Notes under the pieces: model-generated | Told to the model about the DNA's origin: nothing | Databases searched by the model: none | What the model saw: only the letters and a program-made list of their open reading frames with translations | In this document: positions 5,575 through 6,184 of the stretch, piece after piece | Numbering within the stretch: position 1 is the stretch's first letter | Layout: each line of letters begins with the position of its first letter | Program-made: the position numbers and the translations under genes | Assembly (NCBI GenBank): GCA_030691225.1 | Contig: JAUYES010000551.1 | Span: 1 to 6,184 of the forward strand | Length of the DNA stretch: 6,184 nt | Direction: 5' to 3' | Source: Holophaga sp. | Lineage (GTDB): Bacteria > Acidobacteriota > Holophagae > Holophagales > Holophagaceae

Positions 5575-6184
5575 ATGTCACGTCTCACTCGAATCTTCTG
5601 GGTGATGTTGGGCTTAGTCTTGCCGGCATCCGCAGTGCACTCGCAGGCGATTGCCCCGCAGCAGGTGCAAGAACGATTGGAAGGAAAGATCCGCATCATC
5701 GGCTCTGACTCCATGGACCCCTTGATTCGACTTTGGGTGCAGGAGTTTCAGAAACGCCAGCCCAAGGTGGACTTTCAAATCACCTCACACGGTTCGGGCA
5801 CAGCCCCACCGGCGCTGACTAAAGGTGAGGCCGAGATTGGTGCCATGAGTCGGGAAATGAATGCCAAAGAAGTGGCGACATTCACCGAGCAACAGGGGCA
5901 TGCACCCACTTCTCTTTGCGTAGGCTTCGACGCCCTGGCCATCTTTGTTAATCGGCGCAATCCACTCAAACGCATCAGCGTCGAACAACTCGACGCCATC
6001 TACAGCGAAAACAGACTCGCAGGCTGGGCCACACCCATTCGAACCTGGCGTGATTTGGCGGGCCAAGGCTGGCGCACCTCCATTATTCGTCCTTATACCA
6101 GGGATGAGAAAAGCGGCACTCGCGCCCTATTCATGGAAAAAGTCGTTCAAAAGGGTGGCCTACTCAGGAAGGAAATCGAAGTAG
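5575..6184 (+). CDS. pstS: PstS-family phosphate ABC transporter substrate-binding protein (3' partial)
   Basis: This is the first 203 residues of an exported substrate-binding protein that would capture phosphate in the periplasm and pass it to the PstCAB importer. The frame from ATG 5575 stays open to the window edge. GGAGGT at 5565-5570, 4 nt upstream, supports the start. The N-terminus is a signal peptide with a positive start (R3, R6), a hydrophobic core (about 7-17) and likely cleavage after ASA (residue 20) or SQA (residue 25). There is no lipobox cysteine. The mature part begins with the PstS-like strand IRIIGSDSM (39-47), then HGSGTAPPAL (72-81) and AEIGAMSR (86-93). It then has the family's LAIFVNRRNPL and LDAIYS segments, and R176 four residues before S180-G-T. 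That arginine plus SGT arrangement contacts phosphate in characterised PstS proteins. The APPAL and AMSR wording resembles the PstS-like branch with S/GSTAPPAL sequences rather than E. coli PstS. Phosphate specificity is inferred from these motifs and from neighbouring phoBR. The pstC, pstA, pstB and phoU genes would be expected downstream. Confidence 0.85.
   Translation, partial: MSRLTRIFWVMLGLVLPASAVHSQAIAPQQVQERLEGKIRIIGSDSMDPLIRLWVQEFQKRQPKVDFQITSHGSGTAPPALTKGEAEIGAMSREMNAKEVATFTEQQGHAPTSLCVGFDALAIFVNRRNPLKRISVEQLDAIYSENRLAGWATPIRTWRDLAGQGWRTSIIRPYTRDEKSGTRALFMEKVVQKGGLLRKEIEV

Noticed and set aside
5346..5714. 122-codon minus-strand ORF spanning the gap before pstS
   Set aside because: It overlaps the end of the EAL-CBS-GGDEF gene and the signal peptide of the PstS-like gene, both strongly supported. 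Its translation has no recognisable motif.

Overview
The window is a moderately GC-rich (mid-fifties percent by eye) stretch of bacterial chromosome. It is compact, and every gene is on the + strand. The protein types point to a Gram-negative (diderm) bacterium: a two-membrane-segment PhoR-type kinase, an exported PstS-type protein with an ordinary signal peptide and no lipobox, and a three-domain cyclic-di-GMP protein. I cannot assign a phylum from sequence alone. An Acidobacteriota-, Planctomycetota- or proteobacteria-like origin would all fit. No mobile element, tRNA, rRNA or CRISPR array is visible.

Layout: (1) 1-201 is the C-terminal end of a class II fructose-1,6-bisphosphatase (glpX). 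(2) 202-277 is a short gap that carries a convincing Pho-box-like array of 7-mers on an 11-bp period, followed by a GATAAT -10 element. (3) 278-982 and 979-2754 are a translationally coupled phoB-phoR pair with an ATGA overlap. (4) 2908-3216 is a 102-residue protein with a zf-TFIIB-type zinc ribbon, started from a strong Shine-Dalgarno sequence. (5) 3217-3669 is the longest stretch without a confident gene. It opens with a terminator-like hairpin, continues with several more inverted repeats including a perfect 11-bp one, and contains a weak 46-codon ORF. (6) 3670-5475 is an EAL-CBS-GGDEF protein of c-di-GMP metabolism. (7) 5575 to the end is the N-terminal two thirds or so of a PstS-family phosphate-binding protein that runs off the window.

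The unifying theme is phosphate sensing and uptake. PhoR/PhoB would sense phosphate limitation, PhoB would probably regulate its own promoter through the Pho box, and the PstS-like protein would deliver phosphate to an ABC transporter expected just downstream. The most interesting contextual point is that a c-di-GMP enzyme lies directly between the regulator pair and the phosphate-binding gene. It has a complete phosphodiesterase site, while its GGDEF domain reads GGDDF and lacks the arginine of the inhibitory site. This suggests, but does not prove, a link between phosphate status and c-di-GMP. I found no clear evidence of a wholly new system. The structured 3217-3594 region is the least explained part.
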